Notes: generated by a model from the sequence alone, not told the origin. A stretch of DNA of 64,000 nt from Bifidobacterium sp. ESL0690 (GCF_029392315.1 NZ_CP113939.1:2542001-2606000); one strand, 5' to 3'; counted from the stretch's first letter, positions 1 through 10,638 are shown. Numbers and translations are program-made.

Positions 1-2243
1 CCGTGCGAATCGTAGGTGACGTTATGCATATTGCGTGCCCAGATGACCTTCAAATTCAAGTCTCTCAGAACAGCCGGCGAGACACCTGAGGTAAAGGGAT
101 AGGTGGTGCCGCTGGGAACCTCAATCCAATGGTCGACGCGCCAGCCCGCTTTCGTGGTCTGCGGCTCGTTGAACGTGTCGCCGTCGCTCAGATTTTCGGA
201 CGGTACGGCCGAACCGCCGTCCGTGTCGAACGTCACCTCGTGGTCGGTCAACGTGCCTACGCCACGGGTCACCTTACCGCTGTAAGGGAATGCCGCGGAG
301 CCGAGGGCGACCGATTGCGCGGAGAACCCAGCCTTCACGGAAGACGTCGACGCGGGGATGTTCGCCCAGGTCACCGTGCCGCTCGGCGCATCGAATGTAT
401 ATCCGCTCGCCGGCGACATCGCTCCCGCAGCGGTGTCGAGCGGAGCGTACGAGCCGTCGGGCAATTTGCCGGTCTGCACTTTGACATGATGGAGCGAATG
501 CCCGTCGTCAAGCTGCCAGGTCTGACCGCTGATATCAACGTTGCTGGTTTCCACATTCGACAAAAGATTTGTCATACCCGACATCGGAGTCAGATCGGCG
601 ACGTGGTTGTTGACCAGATGAAGCGAATTCATGGCGGTCAAGGGCCTCAGAGGCGAGATATCGGAAATGTTGTCGTAGTCGAGGTTCAGCGTCGTGAGTC
701 TTACCAAGCCGCTGAGCGGGGTGAGATTGGAAACTTGCGCATTGTGGTCGGCCTTGAGAACGTTCAGGTTGTTCAGCACGCTGAGTTTGCCGAGCTGGGT
801 GTTGGTGAGGCCGTCATTCGTCAGATACAGCTCGGTCAGGGTCGGCAGGCTTTGCAACGGCGTGAGGTCCGCAAGAGTGTGCAGATTCTCCATATGCAGT
901 ACCCCAAGATGCGTGAAGGGCAGCAACTGGTTGAGGTTCGTGCACGTGTTCCCGCCGCTGTTGACATACCATTCGTTGCCGGCATGCAGCTCATAAAGTT
1001 GGGTCATGCCCGACAGCAGGGCGAGAGAGGAAATATTGTTGTCGCAGGCATACAACGTCTGCATCGAAGTCAAGCCCGATATCGGCGTAAGATCCGATAT
1101 ACCGCAATCGGCAATGTCCAGAACGGTCAAGTGAGTGAAAAGCGACAAGGTCGAGAAATTGGTCAGATGATCCGCTCGTATGCTCAGGAACAGAAGATTC
1201 GTCAACGGTGCCAGCGCCACGATATCAGTGATCGGATTGAACTGAACATCCAAAAACTTCACCTGCGTAAGAACGCTTAGCGGCGATAGATTGGTGATTC
1301 GGTTGCCGCCGAGATCCAGGTGGAGGAAATTGGGATTCGTCCGTAGCGTCGACAGCGCGGATACGTCGCTAATCTGGTTGTCCATAACATAAAGCGCTTG
1401 AAGATCCGGGAAACTTGATGTGCTGAAAAACCCTACACTCGAAATGCCATTGCCGTTCATTCCGATGACCTGAAGAGAATGCCAGCTGCTGATCGGCGAC
1501 AAATCACTGACCCTGTTGTAATCCATCAGGATTGTGTTCACGTTGGGAAGCGAGGAAAGAGAAGCGATGCTTGAGATACTAGGCAGACTGGCAACGCTTC
1601 TGTCGTGAGCCAAGTCGATCTTGGTGAGATTGTTGAGATTGGCCAGCGGTGTCACGTCAGTGATGCTCTGATTATGCAATACCAGAGAGTTGAGATTGGT
1701 GAGCACTTCCAAACCGGTAAGGTCGGTGATCCGGGGCGCGGTACTGGTCATCTTATCCGAGCCGATGGCCTGCAAGGACGTGGTATTGGTGACCATCGCC
1801 GGAGTAAGCACGGCCCCGACCGTCGTTGAATTCTTGGACGCGACGAGCTGGGCCAGCAACGGGTCCGGGAAGCAAGCCGAGATGGTAGTCGACCCGACTA
1901 TGCATCCGGAACGGGGCTCGATGCCGCCGCCCTGCGGTGCTGGAGCGGGAGTATGGCCAGCAGAGGTGGCGCTTGGATCGACACGGGGCATCAGCGGCAC
2001 CGGCTGAGCCGTGGCCTTGCCACGACTCGCAGACGCTTGTGATTGGTGCTGACCTGTGGAGGCTTGTTGCGATTGGCGCTCGCCGGCGATAGCCATACCA
2101 CCGCCAGATAGCAACATCGCTGTCCCCGTCAGCAAAGCAACCAACGAAGAGAGCACTCTCCTCGCGGATATCTTTCTATTTGTTTTTCCCTTATGTTCAG
2201 GCCGCTTTGACCTATTTTTCAAACTTGGCAAGACTTCCCCCAT
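1..2243 (-). CDS. Internalin-like leucine-rich-repeat surface protein, 3' end outside window
   Basis: About 747 codons are visible and the C-terminus lies beyond position 1. The chosen start is ATG at 2243 because an in-frame TAA lies just upstream; no clear Shine-Dalgarno is seen. The N-terminus has a long basic stretch, then a hydrophobic core (LVALLTGTAMLL) resembling a signal peptide. A Ser/Pro/Gln-rich spacer follows. Residues of about 160-560 form many 20-22-residue leucine-rich repeats of the type L..L..L.L..N.I.D..PL, as in internalins. Then come an Ig-like stretch and an InlB-type B-repeat (VTFDTDGGSA onward) at the window edge. LRR plus B-repeat proteins are typically exported and wall-anchored adhesins; a sorting signal would be expected beyond the edge but is not visible. 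Family is clear, partner unknown. Confidence 0.85.
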   Translation of the reverse strand, partial: MGEVLPSLKNRSKRPEHKGKTNRKISARRVLSSLVALLTGTAMLLSGGGMAIAGERQSQQASTGQHQSQASASRGKATAQPVPLMPRVDPSATSAGHTPAPAPQGGGIEPRSGCIVGSTTISACFPDPLLAQLVASKNSTTVGAVLTPAMVTNTTSLQAIGSDKMTSTAPRITDLTGLEVLTNLNSLVLHNQSITDVTPLANLNNLTKIDLAHDRSVASLPSISSIASLSSLPNVNTILMDYNRVSDLSPISSWHSLQVIGMNGNGISSVGFFSTSSFPDLQALYVMDNQISDVSALSTLRTNPNFLHLDLGGNRITNLSPLSVLTQVKFLDVQFNPITDIVALAPLTNLLFLSIRADHLTNFSTLSLFTHLTVLDIADCGISDLTPISGLTSMQTLYACDNNISSLALLSGMTQLYELHAGNEWYVNSGGNTCTNLNQLLPFTHLGVLHMENLHTLADLTPLQSLPTLTELYLTNDGLTNTQLGKLSVLNNLNVLKADHNAQVSNLTPLSGLVRLTTLNLDYDNISDISPLRPLTAMNSLHLVNNHVADLTPMSGMTNLLSNVETSNVDISGQTWQLDDGHSLHHVKVQTGKLPDGSYAPLDTAAGAMSPASGYTFDAPSGTVTWANIPASTSSVKAGFSAQSVALGSAAFPYSGKVTRGVGTLTDHEVTFDTDGGSAVPSENLSDGDTFNEPQTTKAGWRVDHWIEVPSGTTYPFTSGVSPAVLRDLNLKVIWARNMHNVTYDSH

Positions 2244-2460
2244 TAAAAAAGATTAATTCTCTTTCTTTTAGACTATTATGCTTTGCCAAGCAAATCAAAT
2301 TACGATAATTACTATTAATTTATGTTTATTATGACCAACAGAATGCCGACATTCTGCCGTTACATTCTCCAATATTCCAGACAAAAGAAGCTAAAAACAA
2401 GGTTCCAGAGAACACTTCGCCAAAACCATCTCGCCAAACGACAAATGTCGGCCCAGAAAC

Positions 2461-5400
2461 TCAGACCTGATCCGAAAGCGCGTCATAGAGGAAGTCGCGC
2501 TGGAAGATAAGCAGGTTTTCGGCGACCTTTGGATCGTTGGTCATATGGGTGATGCCCGTAAGCGGCAGGTAGGTGTGGGGGCAGCCGGCCTCCATCAGCG
2601 CCTGCGAAAGTCGCAGAGAGTTCGCAATGGTGACATTATCGTCCGCGAAACCGTGGATGAGCATCAGTGGGCGCCTGAGCTTTGGGGCGTCGGCGACGAT
2701 GGAGTTGCGCTCGTAGACCGCCGGATCGAGACCCAGGTAACGCTCGGTATAATGCGTATCGTAGAGCGTCCATTCCGTAGGCGGCGCACCGGCGCAGGCT
2801 GCATGGATGGCATCTGGGGCGTCAAGAACCGCGAGCGCCGAAAGGAACCCACCGTACGACCAGCCGATCATCGCCACGTGGTCGAGGTCAGCGTCCGGCG
2901 CGATCTGCGGCAGCGCGCGTAGCGCTTCAATCTGGTCGGCCAGCGTCACGTCCTTCATGTTCTCGAAAATCTCGCGGTCCCATTTCGGCCCGCGGCCGGT
3001 GGTGCCGCGACCATCCGCTGTGACCACGATGAAGCCCTGATCGGCCCACCACTGCGATTCGGCGTAACCGGCCTGCGAGAAGGTGACCTGTTGGAAGCCG
3101 GGGCCACCGTAAGGCTTCAGCAACACCGGCAGCTTGGCCGCCCCGGCGAACTTACTCGAAGCGCTCGGGCGGGTAATGGCAGTAAACATGCGGCGCTCCC
3201 CCAGCCACACAAACTCGGTATTCGGCGTGAATCCGGGAGTTTCGGCGTAGCTGGTAATAGCAACTTCCGTAACGTAGCCGGAGTCGTTCGTCAGTACGTT
3301 GTCAGTACGTTCATTATCGGATTTATTGGCCAACGCGTGCACCATCACCGCGCCGGAATAAGCCATATCGTGGCCGGAGATGACGATGCCATTACCCGCC
3401 CGGCTGGCCGTCCACACACCAGGATTAGCGGTAACCGGCGTAACATTACCGTCGAAATCAATGGTAACCACATCGTAGCTTCGAGCATCATGCAATCCTT
3501 CGTCGCCTCGCCAAGCCGCAGGAACAGCCGGAAGCGAGCCGCGTTCCGAAACTATCTCCATAGCGCTACGGCTCACATCGGAATCCATGTTATTTGATAC
3601 CGGCACAGATTCGGGCGCGACTGCCGTCGCCACTTCGATAACATTGATAGCAGCCTCCAGCTTCGCCGCCTTAACGTCATCCGATGAAGCGAATGCGTCT
3701 TCGTCTACCCCGCTCGCAACTTCATGCGGCGTACGCTGCACCACCGCAAGCACGTTCTCATCGCTGACGTCGAGCACCGTGCGCACCTGCCAATCAATCG
3801 GCGTAAACGGCTTGCCGTCAACGGTCAGCCGGTTGGTGTCGGTATCCATATCATTCAGGGCGCAGACCAAACGGCCGTCCGGCGTGAAGGCCGGGGTGCC
3901 GAGAACCAAGTCAATCCACTGGTCGTTGGCGTGCTCTTCCACAACACAGGTGCGCCCATCAGGCTGAACTTCCAGCACCTGGTCGCGCGTCTGCCGCCGG
4001 TTCTGCACCAGCACCAGCGGCTCGCGACCAGCCTTCCAACTCACCGCCGCCACGTATTCGTAACCTTCGCGGTCCCACGAAACGTTCTGCACATCGCAAC
4101 CAACATAATGCGTAACACTGTTGGCCGTGTCATCTCGGTCTCCCCCGATATCCTCTACTTCGAAGCTTTCATCATTAACGTCGTTCCCCTCATTGCCATT
4201 ATCGACGTCGCTAACACCTGCAGCATATTGACCTCCACCCAGCCCAGTGGCATCGGCATTGCCGCGCTTGGGTTCGTCGAATTCAAGGTGCGCCAGCATC
4301 AGCCGCACGATGGCGTTCTTGGTGAGCGCACGTGCGTAGCGGCGACCGGTCGCGGGCTTGCTTGGATTGGCCGGATCACTGATATACCACATCGGCTCGG
4401 GCGAACTGTCATACATCTCGAAGAGCAGACCGCGCGAATCCGGAGCCCACCAGAAACCGTCGTAACGGTCCATTTCCTCGCCAGCGACAAATTCGGCCAA
4501 CCCGATTTTCAGTGTGCCGCTCGGGTCATTGCCCACGCTCCACACCGTGCTGAACCTGTCGCCGGAAGCGTTGGTACCATTGACATCTCCCGCTTCCCAA
4601 GCCCCTTGCGCCTCGGCCGCACAGGTATGTGGACGTGCATGCTTATGCGAACGCCGAGTTGCAGCGGTGCCACCGTCAGCATCATTGCCAGCCGCGAAAT
4701 CAGATTCATTTGCGTCTTGGTTTAGAGCCGCGTCATCGAATCCGCTATCGCCCCAATCGGCGATATCCACCATCACCAGCCGCGTGCCCGTAGTATAAAC
4801 GATATGCCTTCCATCAGGCGAAATCCGCGGGTTCAGCACCGGCAGCCACTTGCTGCCGGACGAGGAATCGTTCATATCTCGCGATTCATGGCTATCCTCA
4901 TCACCTTCATCGCCACCGTCATTTTTGATATCGAATTCCGCATTATTTAGAGAATTCTTTCGAGCCGCAACGTGCTCATCAATCCGTTCGCTCTTTTGAC
5001 TACCAATCGCAATCTGTCGCGTGCGGGCTCCGCCGCCATCTTCGTCAATCTCGCTGACGAACAGCTGACCGTTAATCGTAAAGACCACACGATGCCCAGC
5101 CGAATCCACGGAATACGAAACGATACCCTGCCCACCTTCGCGGGCACGTTCACGTCGCGCCTTCTCCTCCGCCGGCACATCCTCGTTGTCGGCATCGGCA
5201 AGGAGCTCGCGCGGATCCGCCAACAGCACCTCGCGATGCGGACCTTTAGCCTCGCGCTTCTGAACATTCAGCGTATTCTCAACGTCGCCCTTACCGACTT
5301 GGTCTGAATCGATAACGCTCATCCAAAGCGAAGTAACCAAGTCCTCCGCCCCGTCCGAGCGCAGAAACAGCGCCCGAGACCCGTCGCCAATCACCTGTGC

Positions 5401-5517
5401 GGCCCGCGGCGCCCCACCAGTAAACCGCAGCGTCCGCGCCTTCCGCCCGGGAAACTCCGAAATCGCCCTCGCCTGCGAATCCAAATCGTCGCCATTTTCA
5501 GTCTTGTCTAAAGTCAT
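2461..5517 (-). CDS. S9-family prolyl oligopeptidase / dipeptidyl-peptidase
   Basis: 1018 residues from ATG at 5517, preceded by a weak GGGA. An upstream in-frame extension is open, but the sequence from MTLDKTEN reads as a normal protein start. The N-terminal two thirds matches a DPP-IV/tricorn type beta-propeller (WAPDSRGLLFEMYD, ISPDGRHIVYTT). The C-terminal third is an alpha/beta hydrolase: nucleophile Ser at about residue 887 in GWSYGGF, Asp in HGFADDN and His in GITHMTND complete the triad. No signal peptide is seen, so it is probably cytosolic and trims proline-containing peptides. The propeller carries several acidic, Asp/Asn/Glu-rich insertions that make it longer than the usual 650-800 residues. 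It sits alone between a surface protein and the zinc-ribbon pair. Confidence 0.9.
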   Translation of the reverse strand: MTLDKTENGDDLDSQARAISEFPGRKARTLRFTGGAPRAAQVIGDGSRALFLRSDGAEDLVTSLWMSVIDSDQVGKGDVENTLNVQKREAKGPHREVLLADPRELLADADNEDVPAEEKARRERAREGGQGIVSYSVDSAGHRVVFTINGQLFVSEIDEDGGGARTRQIAIGSQKSERIDEHVAARKNSLNNAEFDIKNDGGDEGDEDSHESRDMNDSSSGSKWLPVLNPRISPDGRHIVYTTGTRLVMVDIADWGDSGFDDAALNQDANESDFAAGNDADGGTAATRRSHKHARPHTCAAEAQGAWEAGDVNGTNASGDRFSTVWSVGNDPSGTLKIGLAEFVAGEEMDRYDGFWWAPDSRGLLFEMYDSSPEPMWYISDPANPSKPATGRRYARALTKNAIVRLMLAHLEFDEPKRGNADATGLGGGQYAAGVSDVDNGNEGNDVNDESFEVEDIGGDRDDTANSVTHYVGCDVQNVSWDREGYEYVAAVSWKAGREPLVLVQNRRQTRDQVLEVQPDGRTCVVEEHANDQWIDLVLGTPAFTPDGRLVCALNDMDTDTNRLTVDGKPFTPIDWQVRTVLDVSDENVLAVVQRTPHEVASGVDEDAFASSDDVKAAKLEAAINVIEVATAVAPESVPVSNNMDSDVSRSAMEIVSERGSLPAVPAAWRGDEGLHDARSYDVVTIDFDGNVTPVTANPGVWTASRAGNGIVISGHDMAYSGAVMVHALANKSDNERTDNVLTNDSGYVTEVAITSYAETPGFTPNTEFVWLGERRMFTAITRPSASSKFAGAAKLPVLLKPYGGPGFQQVTFSQAGYAESQWWADQGFIVVTADGRGTTGRGPKWDREIFENMKDVTLADQIEALRALPQIAPDADLDHVAMIGWSYGGFLSALAVLDAPDAIHAACAGAPPTEWTLYDTHYTERYLGLDPAVYERNSIVADAPKLRRPLMLIHGFADDNVTIANSLRLSQALMEAGCPHTYLPLTGITHMTNDPKVAENLLIFQRDFLYDALSDQV

Positions 5518-5706
5518 GTTCCCAGTATAGGGAAAAGAGTCGCACTCACCGGTAGTTGCTAAAAGTAACTGCCTGAAATCCAGCTTCTTTGGGCAATCAT
5601 GGGTTTGCGCAAGGCGATAAGTCGCCTTACGACAGTTTGGCATGGGGAGTCGTACCATATATATGTAACAGAGTTGTTTGGGCGAGAAGACGAAGAAGAG
5701 AAAACG

Positions 5707-8082
5707 ATGAAGTTCTGCAACAAATGCGGGCATAAGCTCGATGACGATCAGAAATTCTGTACCAAATGCGGAGCACCCGCGCCGTCCGTCCCTCTGCCCC
5801 AAGGCGAATCTCAGAGCAATCCCCCAACCCCTACCTCGGCAGGCACAGTCCCTACTCCAGCAAACACAGTCTCTACTCCAGCAGGCCCAGTTGCAACCAC
5901 AGCCGTCAAGGCAAACGCTACAAAGCGTCTCATCATTATCATCGCAGCCATCGTCGCGGTCGCGCTGGTGGCGGTAGGGGCGGGCTTCGGCACATACAAA
6001 GCCCAGCTCTGGGGCGGCAAAACCGTGCCAAACCCGGCCGATCTCGGCATCGCCAAGTCCAGCAAGACCCACGAATTCACCGCCGCCGACGTCGAGGCTT
6101 CATTACACAAACGCGGCTTCAAGACGACTATCAAGCAAACTTTCTCGGCAAAGCCCAAAGGCAGTTTCGTCGGATATCACAACATTCAGGCGAACAAACG
6201 CTACAGCACCGGCAACCCAATCACCGTCTTCGCTTCAAACGGCCCCGGAGTACCGCAAGGAACCCGCGGCCAGTCCGTGCGCAAAATCCAGAAATCCATC
6301 GCCAGCATGGGCGTCCCCGTCCATTATTACAAAATAGTAGTCACCGACCAGAAGACCCCGGCCGACACCGTCATCGCCTCCCACCCCGCCGACGGTCAAG
6401 CCGTCTCCGACACCAAAACCGGCATCAACATCGGAGTTGCCGAACAAGGCAAAGGCGTAGGTTACGACGTCGTGGGCCAAGACAAAGGACAAGCCCAGCA
6501 GCAGTATGCGAGCGCCGGCTTCAATGTCACATTGAAGCCCCGATTCTCATCAAAGGCACGAATCGGCAAAATCGTCGATTCGGACCCGAAGCCTGGCAGC
6601 GAAGCCAACGGCGGCAACCTCACCCTCTACTACGGCATCGATGCCAGCGGCTTCAAAGACGCGGTAAGCAGCAAAAATGTATTTGCAAACGATAAATCGT
6701 CGCAGTCATTTTCCAGCGACGATTTGGTGGGCGCCGCCGCACCAGTGGAAGGCAAATATTGCAATGAATCCGGCAAATGCATCGATTTGACGAATGGCAC
6801 GGATACCACAGGCAACGAGCAGCCACGAATTTTCAGCTCAGAAGCCCCGGAAACACCGCGTTCTGCGAATGGAACATACGATTTTCACCATCAATTGGTG
6901 TTCTGCGGATCCATGCAGCAGGCGTTTTGTAGTCCCGAAACCGACCCATACGCGTTATATACGAAGAATTCCGGCGCATTCGAATTAACGCCTTACGATT
7001 CCGCATTTGGATTCACTTGCGGCAATGATCTAATGCTGGACGGCACTGGCTTCTGCATCGGGGGCAAGCATGTCTATTTGGATCAAGCCGGCCAGCCAGG
7101 CGTTTCCAGCGACAATCTTTCCGGCGCCCGCTATGAAATGGGACCGTTATATACATACTTCCCTGTAGGCGCTAATGTCCAGAAAGTCACCGATTCAGGA
7201 TACTTCGACAAAGACGAGGTCGCCAAATCTGCAAAGCAGAAGGCCGTCGACACTTCACGCCCGTTCTTTATCAGCCGCGATAAGACGCTATATGACAAGA
7301 CCAGTTTGGACTTTACCTCATTAGAGACCCGCAATCCATTTGAACCATTCGGCTCAGTCGGCAAGAAACCAATGGAGCCAGTCAAGCCCGCGCCCAGCGA
7401 CGAGACCGCGTATTATCTGGTCGAGGACCCTCAGCTTGACTGGGGTTCGTTGCCGGAGTATGTCATCGGCGGGGACAACAGCGGCAAAAGCACAGCGAAA
7501 GGCGACGATAACGGCAAAGCCACTCAACCTGCGGCCAAAGACGCCACACCAGATCAGATTTTGACAGCACTGGCGAAAGGCGATTTTACACCAATCGCCG
7601 GCAGCTATTGCCTGAACAGCGGCGAATGCATGCAGTTGAGCAAGGAAGGCGTTCTGACCGGAGTCAATAAGCAATACGACATGATCGCGCACGAAGGCAG
7701 CCACCTTTCGCTGAGCAATGGCAGCAACGGATCCCCGGATACCACTTATTCGCCGGATAAACCTTTCTTCATCCTGAAGGGACCGGACAGCGAATATACC
7801 TGTGATGGCGGCGTCGGATTGGACCAATGCTCGAATGTGATGATGAATCAGATGACAACGACTCCAACCAAGCTTCTCTACGTTTTCAAAGGCGCGGACA
7901 CCTCGGCCTGGTACAAAGAGAACGATCAGTCAATCAAGAATCCCGGATTCCTATACGTCGAAGGCGCCGACGACCCGACCCAAGCCCCTACCGACAAGCC
8001 ATATATAACTATCATGAACAGCCACAGCACAACGTCGACGGAGCCACCCCACCCAAACGACGTTTATTACCTTAAAGAATGA
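5707..8082 (+). CDS. Zinc-ribbon / single-TM / PASTA-like protein 1
   Basis: 791 residues. ATG at 5707 is chosen because MKFCNKCG starts exactly as in the downstream paralogue; an upstream in-frame extension from 5599 is open but unlike it. Cys 4, 7, 18 and 21 form a treble-clef zinc ribbon. A Pro/Thr/Ala linker leads to one membrane span (about 75-96). The outer part has tandem PASTA-like domains (about 110-335: GVPQGTRGQSV, VIASHPADGQAV, DSDPKPGSEANGG). Two related modules follow, each opening with a YC-x3-SG-x-C-x-L signature (about residues 350 and 632) and closing near YYL. PASTA domains in kinases bind muropeptide or lipid II, so an envelope-sensing role is plausible but inferred. It is tandemly duplicated with the gene at 8181. 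Confidence 0.85.
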   Translation: MKFCNKCGHKLDDDQKFCTKCGAPAPSVPLPQGESQSNPPTPTSAGTVPTPANTVSTPAGPVATTAVKANATKRLIIIIAAIVAVALVAVGAGFGTYKAQLWGGKTVPNPADLGIAKSSKTHEFTAADVEASLHKRGFKTTIKQTFSAKPKGSFVGYHNIQANKRYSTGNPITVFASNGPGVPQGTRGQSVRKIQKSIASMGVPVHYYKIVVTDQKTPADTVIASHPADGQAVSDTKTGINIGVAEQGKGVGYDVVGQDKGQAQQQYASAGFNVTLKPRFSSKARIGKIVDSDPKPGSEANGGNLTLYYGIDASGFKDAVSSKNVFANDKSSQSFSSDDLVGAAAPVEGKYCNESGKCIDLTNGTDTTGNEQPRIFSSEAPETPRSANGTYDFHHQLVFCGSMQQAFCSPETDPYALYTKNSGAFELTPYDSAFGFTCGNDLMLDGTGFCIGGKHVYLDQAGQPGVSSDNLSGARYEMGPLYTYFPVGANVQKVTDSGYFDKDEVAKSAKQKAVDTSRPFFISRDKTLYDKTSLDFTSLETRNPFEPFGSVGKKPMEPVKPAPSDETAYYLVEDPQLDWGSLPEYVIGGDNSGKSTAKGDDNGKATQPAAKDATPDQILTALAKGDFTPIAGSYCLNSGECMQLSKEGVLTGVNKQYDMIAHEGSHLSLSNGSNGSPDTTYSPDKPFFILKGPDSEYTCDGGVGLDQCSNVMMNQMTTTPTKLLYVFKGADTSAWYKENDQSIKNPGFLYVEGADDPTQAPTDKPYITIMNSHSTTSTEPPHPNDVYYLKE

Positions 8083-8180
8083 CCATCAGGCGCGAAACTT
8101 GTAAGCCATGACTTTCCCCGAGTTTCGCAAGACAATTTGGTCGTATCATACAAATAGATCAAATCGTATATGGAGCAAGT

Positions 8181-10577
8181 ATGAAATTCTGCAACAGCTG
8201 CGGCAAACGAATGGACGATGACGCACAATTTTGTACAAGTTGCGGGGCGCCGGCGCCTACAGCCACGACGAAGCAATCTTCAGGCACCGATTCCTCGATA
8301 CCAATGCCAAACAGTTCGACACCAGGCAGCTCGGGACAAAACGCTGCGTCTGCCCCTTCTGCCCCGGCTTTCGCTCCTTCAAGCTCTGCCGCTGGAACTG
8401 CAACGACAGCAGCGCCTACAGCGACGCAGACCCGCACGAAGAAAATCCTGATTATCGCGATCGCCGCCATCGTCGTCGTTGCGCTCGTCGCCTCGGTCGT
8501 CGGCTTCTGCACCTACAAAGCCCAGCTCTGGGGCGGCAAAACCGTTCCCACGCCCTCCGATCTCGGGATTATCAAATCCGATAAAACGGACGAATTCAGT
8601 GCATCGGATGTTGAAAAATCCCTGCACAAGCGCGGTTTCAAAACCGTCACCAAGCAGACGTTCTCGGCGAAACCCCGAGGCAGCTTCCTCAAATACAGCG
8701 GCATCGAGTCGAGCAAACGTTACAGCACCAGCAGCCAGCCCATCACCATCATCGCCTCGAGCGGCCCCGGCGTACCTGAGGGCACCAGCGGCAAACCTGT
8801 GCAAAACGTGACCGATGACCTCAAATCCATGGACGTTCCCGTGCATTATCGCAAAGTCGCCGTCTCGGCCAACGGCAAGATCAAGGAAGGCACCGTCGTC
8901 GCCACTTCACCGGCCGAAGGCAACGCTGTCACCGACCCGAAGCAAGGCATCAATGTGGGTGTGGCCGAAACTGGAGTGGATGGCATCGGCTATGACGTCA
9001 TCGGCACGGATAAGGGCGAGGCGGAACAGCAGTACACAGATAAGGGCTTCCAGGTCTGGATGGCCCCACGCTTCTCTTCCAAGAAGATGCTCGGCAAAAT
9101 CGTAGATTCCCAGCCCAAGCCCGGCAGTCAGGTTGCCGGAGGCGACCTCATCCTCTTCTACGGCATCGACGCCAGCGGGATGGACAAGGCGGTGCAAGGC
9201 GATAAAGACGATTATTCTGTCTACGCGCCGGCCGCCCCTGTAGGAGGAACGTATTGCACCAAGTCCGGTCAATGCATCAATCTGGACGAGAAAGTCAATC
9301 CGCCTTCCTCCAGCTCCAGCTCCGAAAACGACCTCCCTTGGTTCGCCACCACAAGCCAAGTGAAAAGTTCCGAGGACTCCGACAACAGCTCCGCGGACGC
9401 CACCGGGCTCGGTCACGAACTGCTCTTCTGTCACACCGGAGGCGACCCCGGCTGTGCATCGCGTGCGTACAAAGATGATTACGGCCAACGTAACGAGCTC
9501 TATTATCAAGATTATGGGGCTTTCGAGCTGATGGACTCGAGGATCAGCCAGATAACCTGCGGCACCAGTTCGATCGGCCGCTGGGACGCTATGGACATTT
9601 GCGTCAACGGCAAGCTGACCAAGCGAAATTCCTCCGACCAAGACCCGAAGATGTCCGGCGCGTCCTACGAAATGCGTACTCACTACGTCTACTTCCCTGT
9701 CGGTTCGGACGTCAAAGGCGTGGTCGATTCCGGTTACTTCGACAAAGCCTACGTCGATAAAGCAAAGAAACAGAAAGCCGTCGACACCTCACGCCCGTTC
9801 TTCATCCGCCGTGACAAAAGCCTTTACAAGACCACCAAAGTCGATGTGCCGAGCCTCAAAACCCTCAATCCATTCGTTCCGGAAAACGGTGACAAAGACA
9901 GCAAGGGCAGCAAACCCGTTCCCACCAAGCCCGCTCCGAGCGACGAAACCGCTTACTATCTGATCGACGACCCGCAGTTGGATTGGGCCTCCCTGCCCGA
10001 GTTCACCATCTCGAAGGACGGCAGCAAGGCCGATCCGAAGCCCACCGCCAAGAACGCAACTCCGGACCAGATCACCACAGCCGTCGAAAAGGGCGATTTC
10101 TCGCTGATAGCCGGCAAATATTGCACCATCAGCAACGACTGCATCGACCTAAGCAAAACCGGAATGCTGACCGGTGGGAAACAGCATGCATCCAGTCAGC
10201 TACACCTTGGAGCAAAAGGCGAGATGTGGGCCGACACAGCCCATAACGTCGATCCGGCATCGCAATATTTGAACTTGCTCGGTTCCGATAGCGAATACTC
10301 CTGCGGCACAGCAACCGGCGCGGCCTGCAAGGATCACATACCTTTAAGCGACATCATCTGGCCGACCGACATGATCTACGTTTTCAAAAACGCCGACACC
10401 TCAACTTGGTATACCAGGCAAGACGACGTTCATTCGCCATTATGGGACGCTTACAATACACAGGACGCCCTCGCCAGAAGCAAGCCGGCTTCGACAACCC
10501 AGCCATACCTCTACCCGCTTGGTTACCACATGAACCCGGCACCCACCGACAGTTCCGTCTACTATTTGCAGGAATAA
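8181..10577 (+). CDS. Zinc-ribbon / single-TM / PASTA-like protein 2
   Basis: 798 residues from ATG at 8181 with GGAG about 7 bases upstream. It is a paralogue of the preceding gene across its whole length: zinc-ribbon Cys 4, 7, 18 and 21, a Ser/Ala/Thr-rich linker, a TM at about 89-110, an almost identical juxtamembrane block (TYKAQLWGGKTVP), PASTA-like domains, then two modules opening with GTYCTKSGQC and GKYCTISNDC. Each module closes near a YYL motif, and the protein ends YYLQE. The membrane-proximal half is better conserved between the two copies than the outer modules, which suggests divergence of a ligand-facing part. The 98-bp gap from gene 1 contains a short inverted repeat (8092-8099 with 8121-8128). 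No kinase domain is present; function is inferred only. Confidence 0.85.
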   Translation: MKFCNSCGKRMDDDAQFCTSCGAPAPTATTKQSSGTDSSIPMPNSSTPGSSGQNAASAPSAPAFAPSSSAAGTATTAAPTATQTRTKKILIIAIAAIVVVALVASVVGFCTYKAQLWGGKTVPTPSDLGIIKSDKTDEFSASDVEKSLHKRGFKTVTKQTFSAKPRGSFLKYSGIESSKRYSTSSQPITIIASSGPGVPEGTSGKPVQNVTDDLKSMDVPVHYRKVAVSANGKIKEGTVVATSPAEGNAVTDPKQGINVGVAETGVDGIGYDVIGTDKGEAEQQYTDKGFQVWMAPRFSSKKMLGKIVDSQPKPGSQVAGGDLILFYGIDASGMDKAVQGDKDDYSVYAPAAPVGGTYCTKSGQCINLDEKVNPPSSSSSSENDLPWFATTSQVKSSEDSDNSSADATGLGHELLFCHTGGDPGCASRAYKDDYGQRNELYYQDYGAFELMDSRISQITCGTSSIGRWDAMDICVNGKLTKRNSSDQDPKMSGASYEMRTHYVYFPVGSDVKGVVDSGYFDKAYVDKAKKQKAVDTSRPFFIRRDKSLYKTTKVDVPSLKTLNPFVPENGDKDSKGSKPVPTKPAPSDETAYYLIDDPQLDWASLPEFTISKDGSKADPKPTAKNATPDQITTAVEKGDFSLIAGKYCTISNDCIDLSKTGMLTGGKQHASSQLHLGAKGEMWADTAHNVDPASQYLNLLGSDSEYSCGTATGAACKDHIPLSDIIWPTDMIYVFKNADTSTWYTRQDDVHSPLWDAYNTQDALARSKPASTTQPYLYPLGYHMNPAPTDSSVYYLQE

Positions 10578-10638
10578 ATATCGAAATACCGACGAGCAGA
10601 TACAGGCATTGTCTTGATATCTCTGAGATAGAAATACG

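Noticed and set aside
129..1280. Long plus-strand open frame opposite the leucine-rich protein
   Set aside because: It is the antisense of a clear LRR coding region; composition is Arg/Gln/His-rich without domain signals.
3724..4725. 333-codon plus-strand frame within the S9 peptidase gene
   Set aside because: Antisense shadow; the minus strand encodes the propeller and catalytic motifs.
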